Made by a program: the position numbers and the translations under genes. The notes under the pieces were generated by a model that was not told the origin of the DNA, ran no database searches, and saw only the letters and a list, made by a program, of their open reading frames with translations. This document shows positions 62,709 to 64,000 of a stretch of DNA of 64,000 nucleotides, in pieces; positions within the stretch are counted from its first letter, which is position 1; every line of letters starts with the position of its first letter. Source of the DNA: Salipiger marinus (lineage in GTDB: Bacteria > Pseudomonadota > Alphaproteobacteria > Rhodobacterales > Rhodobacteraceae); NCBI RefSeq assembly GCF_900100085.1, contig NZ_FNEJ01000021.1, positions 29,536-93,535 of the forward strand. Reading direction: 5' to 3'.

Positions 62709-62835
62709 GTGGGGATTGCAGATGCTGGACATGAGGGGCGGAGGTGGCGGCTATGAGCCCAAATCGACAGATGCTGCGCAGGGCACGAATGACAGCTATG
62801 AGCCCAAACTTGACGGTTTCTGCAACGCAGAGGTC

Positions 62836-63312
62836 TTACTGAAAGCCGGGCGCGGCCAGATACAAAATGCGCCACGGGTATGAAGACAATGGGGCAGCAA
62901 ACAAAAAAGATGTGGGCGCAATCATCTCGACGCTAATAACGAGATGGTCGTAATCTTCATCGCTGCATTCCTGCGGGATTCCTCCGGAGTCATCACAAGC
63001 AACTACCACTGGCTTGGCGGTCCTTTGTGCGGCAGAAACGTAGTCGCGAAGATCATTGAAAGGACAAGGCGCCTCAAAATAAAGCTCATCTAAACGAACT
63101 TTTGGGCCGTGCTCATTCCACTCGACGTGCTGAGCGAGCAAACACGAGCATTCAAGTTCATCATCATCGCCTTGCCGTCCCAAATAGTAGCGAAAAGGAA
63201 AACTGGACAGGGCAGGTGGCGTCCATTTTGCCGCTTCGATGCCTAAAGAGCCTTTCTGAACTCTTCGGAGTTGAATCGGCTCGTGGCTTCCAAGGTAAAC
63301 GCTCAGGCACAT
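62836..63312 (-). CDS. Hypothetical protein
   Basis: This 158-residue protein has ordinary composition (LEVER-like mixed residues, five cysteines, many Asp/Glu) and no signal peptide or membrane helix. Segments such as FRYYLGRQGDDDELECSCLL and VVVACDDSGGIPQECSDEDY look like a real, soluble fold. I do not recognise a family. GC content is clearly lower than in the genes to the left, suggesting separate origin. Confidence 0.6.
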   Translation of the reverse strand: MCLSVYLGSHEPIQLRRVQKGSLGIEAAKWTPPALSSFPFRYYLGRQGDDDELECSCLLAQHVEWNEHGPKVRLDELYFEAPCPFNDLRDYVSAAQRTAKPVVVACDDSGGIPQECSDEDYDHLVISVEMIAPTSFLFAAPLSSYPWRILYLAAPGFQ

Positions 63313-63467
63313 GATCGATGTGATCCCAGATGGTTGCTGCTCCCCAAGTATCGCCTGCTAACTTATTCTCAGCAACGGCAGCTTCGTCCGCTGAGCGATC
63401 TCTGACGAGAAGCGCGGCGAAGGTCCGTTCCGAGCCCGTCTTCCAGATTTCTGCGACTCAGCAAATG

Positions 63468-63653
63468 TCAGCTTAGGCGAATATCCTGCGAAATCACTGC
63501 ATCAAAAATAGAAAATACCTGCAGCGCTAAAGGTGTGCCAACGAGTTCTTCACGTCTCATCGCTGATCCAACAAGTTCGCTAGACGCGACAGGTCGGTTG
63601 TTTGCATCGATCACTGAAACACCGGGGACACCTTCGCTCTCAAAGTGGACTAG
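63468..63653 (-). pseudogene. 3' fragment of a hypothetical gene cut by the IS element
   Basis: On the minus strand the last 60 or so codons of a gene are readable (LVHFESEGVPGVSVIDA to the end at SQDIRLS). The frame continues a little upstream, but that part is IS5 DNA. The gene has probably been interrupted by the transposon at about 63650, next to a CTAG tetranucleotide (63650-63653). Product unknown. Confidence 0.5.
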
Positions 63654-63654
63654 G

Positions 63655-63999
63655 TCATGTTGACAAAAGGCGCAGCCAAAGTCGGATGGAGGTGATGTCG
63701 ATGAAGCCCAAGAAGCTCTCAGCGGTTTTGTCGTAGCGTGTGGCGACACGGCGTGCGTTTTTCAACTTGTTGAAGCACCGCTCGACAAGGTTGCGCAAGG
63801 AATAGAGAGAATGATCCACACCCACGCGCATCCTGCGTGATTTGCGCATGGGAATTTGGGTGAGCACCTCCCGCGCCTCCATCTTTTTCCGAATGCGGTC
63901 AGCATCATAGCCTCTGTCAGCCAGCAGGACGCTCGGCTCTGGCAGGTTGTTGACCATGACCAGGTCGAACCCCAGGTAATCGGATGTCTGCCCCGGAGT
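63655..63999 (-). mobile_element. IS5-family transposase, C-terminal part
   Basis: The minus-strand frame is open from the window edge and ends at 63655. It includes TPGQTSDYLGFDLVM, the IS5 motif LLADRGYDADRIRKK with a catalytic Asp, and the C-terminal LVERCFNKLKNARRVATRYDK with the catalytic Glu region. This is the DDE transposase of IS5/IS427-like elements. The N-terminal part lies beyond the window, so completeness cannot be judged. Confidence 0.88.
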
Positions 64000-64000
64000 G

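Noticed and set aside
63330..63465. Minus-strand open frame with plausible composition between the hypothetical gene and the cut gene
   Set aside because: It begins directly after a stop codon and has no ATG or ribosome site before the next gene, so no gene can be supported; it may be decayed coding sequence.

Overview
The window is about 64 kb of very GC-rich alphaproteobacterial chromosome, most likely from a member of the Rhodobacteraceae/Paracoccaceae. This rests on the aerobic cobaltochelatase pair cobS/cobT, a J-domain protein back to back with a BolA gene close to cobS, a [2Fe-2S] ferredoxin resembling Rhodobacter FdVI, TRAP and several ABC uptake systems, and overall codon style. No rRNA, tRNA or CRISPR array was recognised. 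Family assignments come from reading motifs by eye, without a database search.

Layout. 1-4.7 kb: end of an Ldh-type dehydrogenase, a TRAP transporter (P, Q, M) and a fumarylacetoacetase-type hydrolase, probably one uptake and catabolic operon for an organic acid. 4.8-12.9 kb: housekeeping and stress genes (CHAP and peptidoglycan-binding lipoproteins, ferredoxin, FAD-linked oxidase, ClC channel, divergent ohr/ohrR, DUF427, Xaa-Pro aminopeptidase). 13.1-21.2 kb: cobT, an FMN reductase, a small exported protein, cobS, an ECF sigma/anti-sigma/fasciclin module, a possible structured RNA remnant, J-domain protein, BolA and a DUF4177 protein. 21.7-30.1 kb: VOC protein, gatB, a large unknown, lytic transglycosylase, SDR, pepN and a small membrane protein. 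30.2-40.0 kb: SDR with a divergent AraC regulator, a lone RNA ligase, an RND pump with its adaptor, and yfgM/bamB-like genes.

40.1-52.7 kb: two divergent operons. One runs left from a GntR regulator through creatininase-like, ketopantoate-reductase-like, SDR, CE4/imidase-like and isoaspartyl-peptidase genes. The other runs right through a complete dipeptide-type ABC transporter to an M32 carboxypeptidase. Together they look like import and stepwise hydrolysis of a peptide-like or cyclic-amide compound. 52.7-62.7 kb: an Lrp regulator, an MFS exporter with a histidine-rich tail, then a tightly coupled set of flavoprotein, CMD-domain protein, AhpD-like protein, opine-dehydrogenase-like protein and a polyamine-type ABC importer. 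After a strong terminator at 62.7 kb, AT content rises and there is a hypothetical gene, a truncated gene and the end of an IS5-type transposase that runs off the window.

Two features stand out. First, a family of GC-rich intergenic repeats occurs at six places, and nearly every copy sits 7-46 bp after a stop codon in the same orientation as the gene. Two copies form 44-bp identical inverted repeats around a small secreted-protein gene. Second, the two catabolic islands between 40 and 62.7 kb have gene combinations whose substrates cannot be read from the sequence and could be undescribed pathways.
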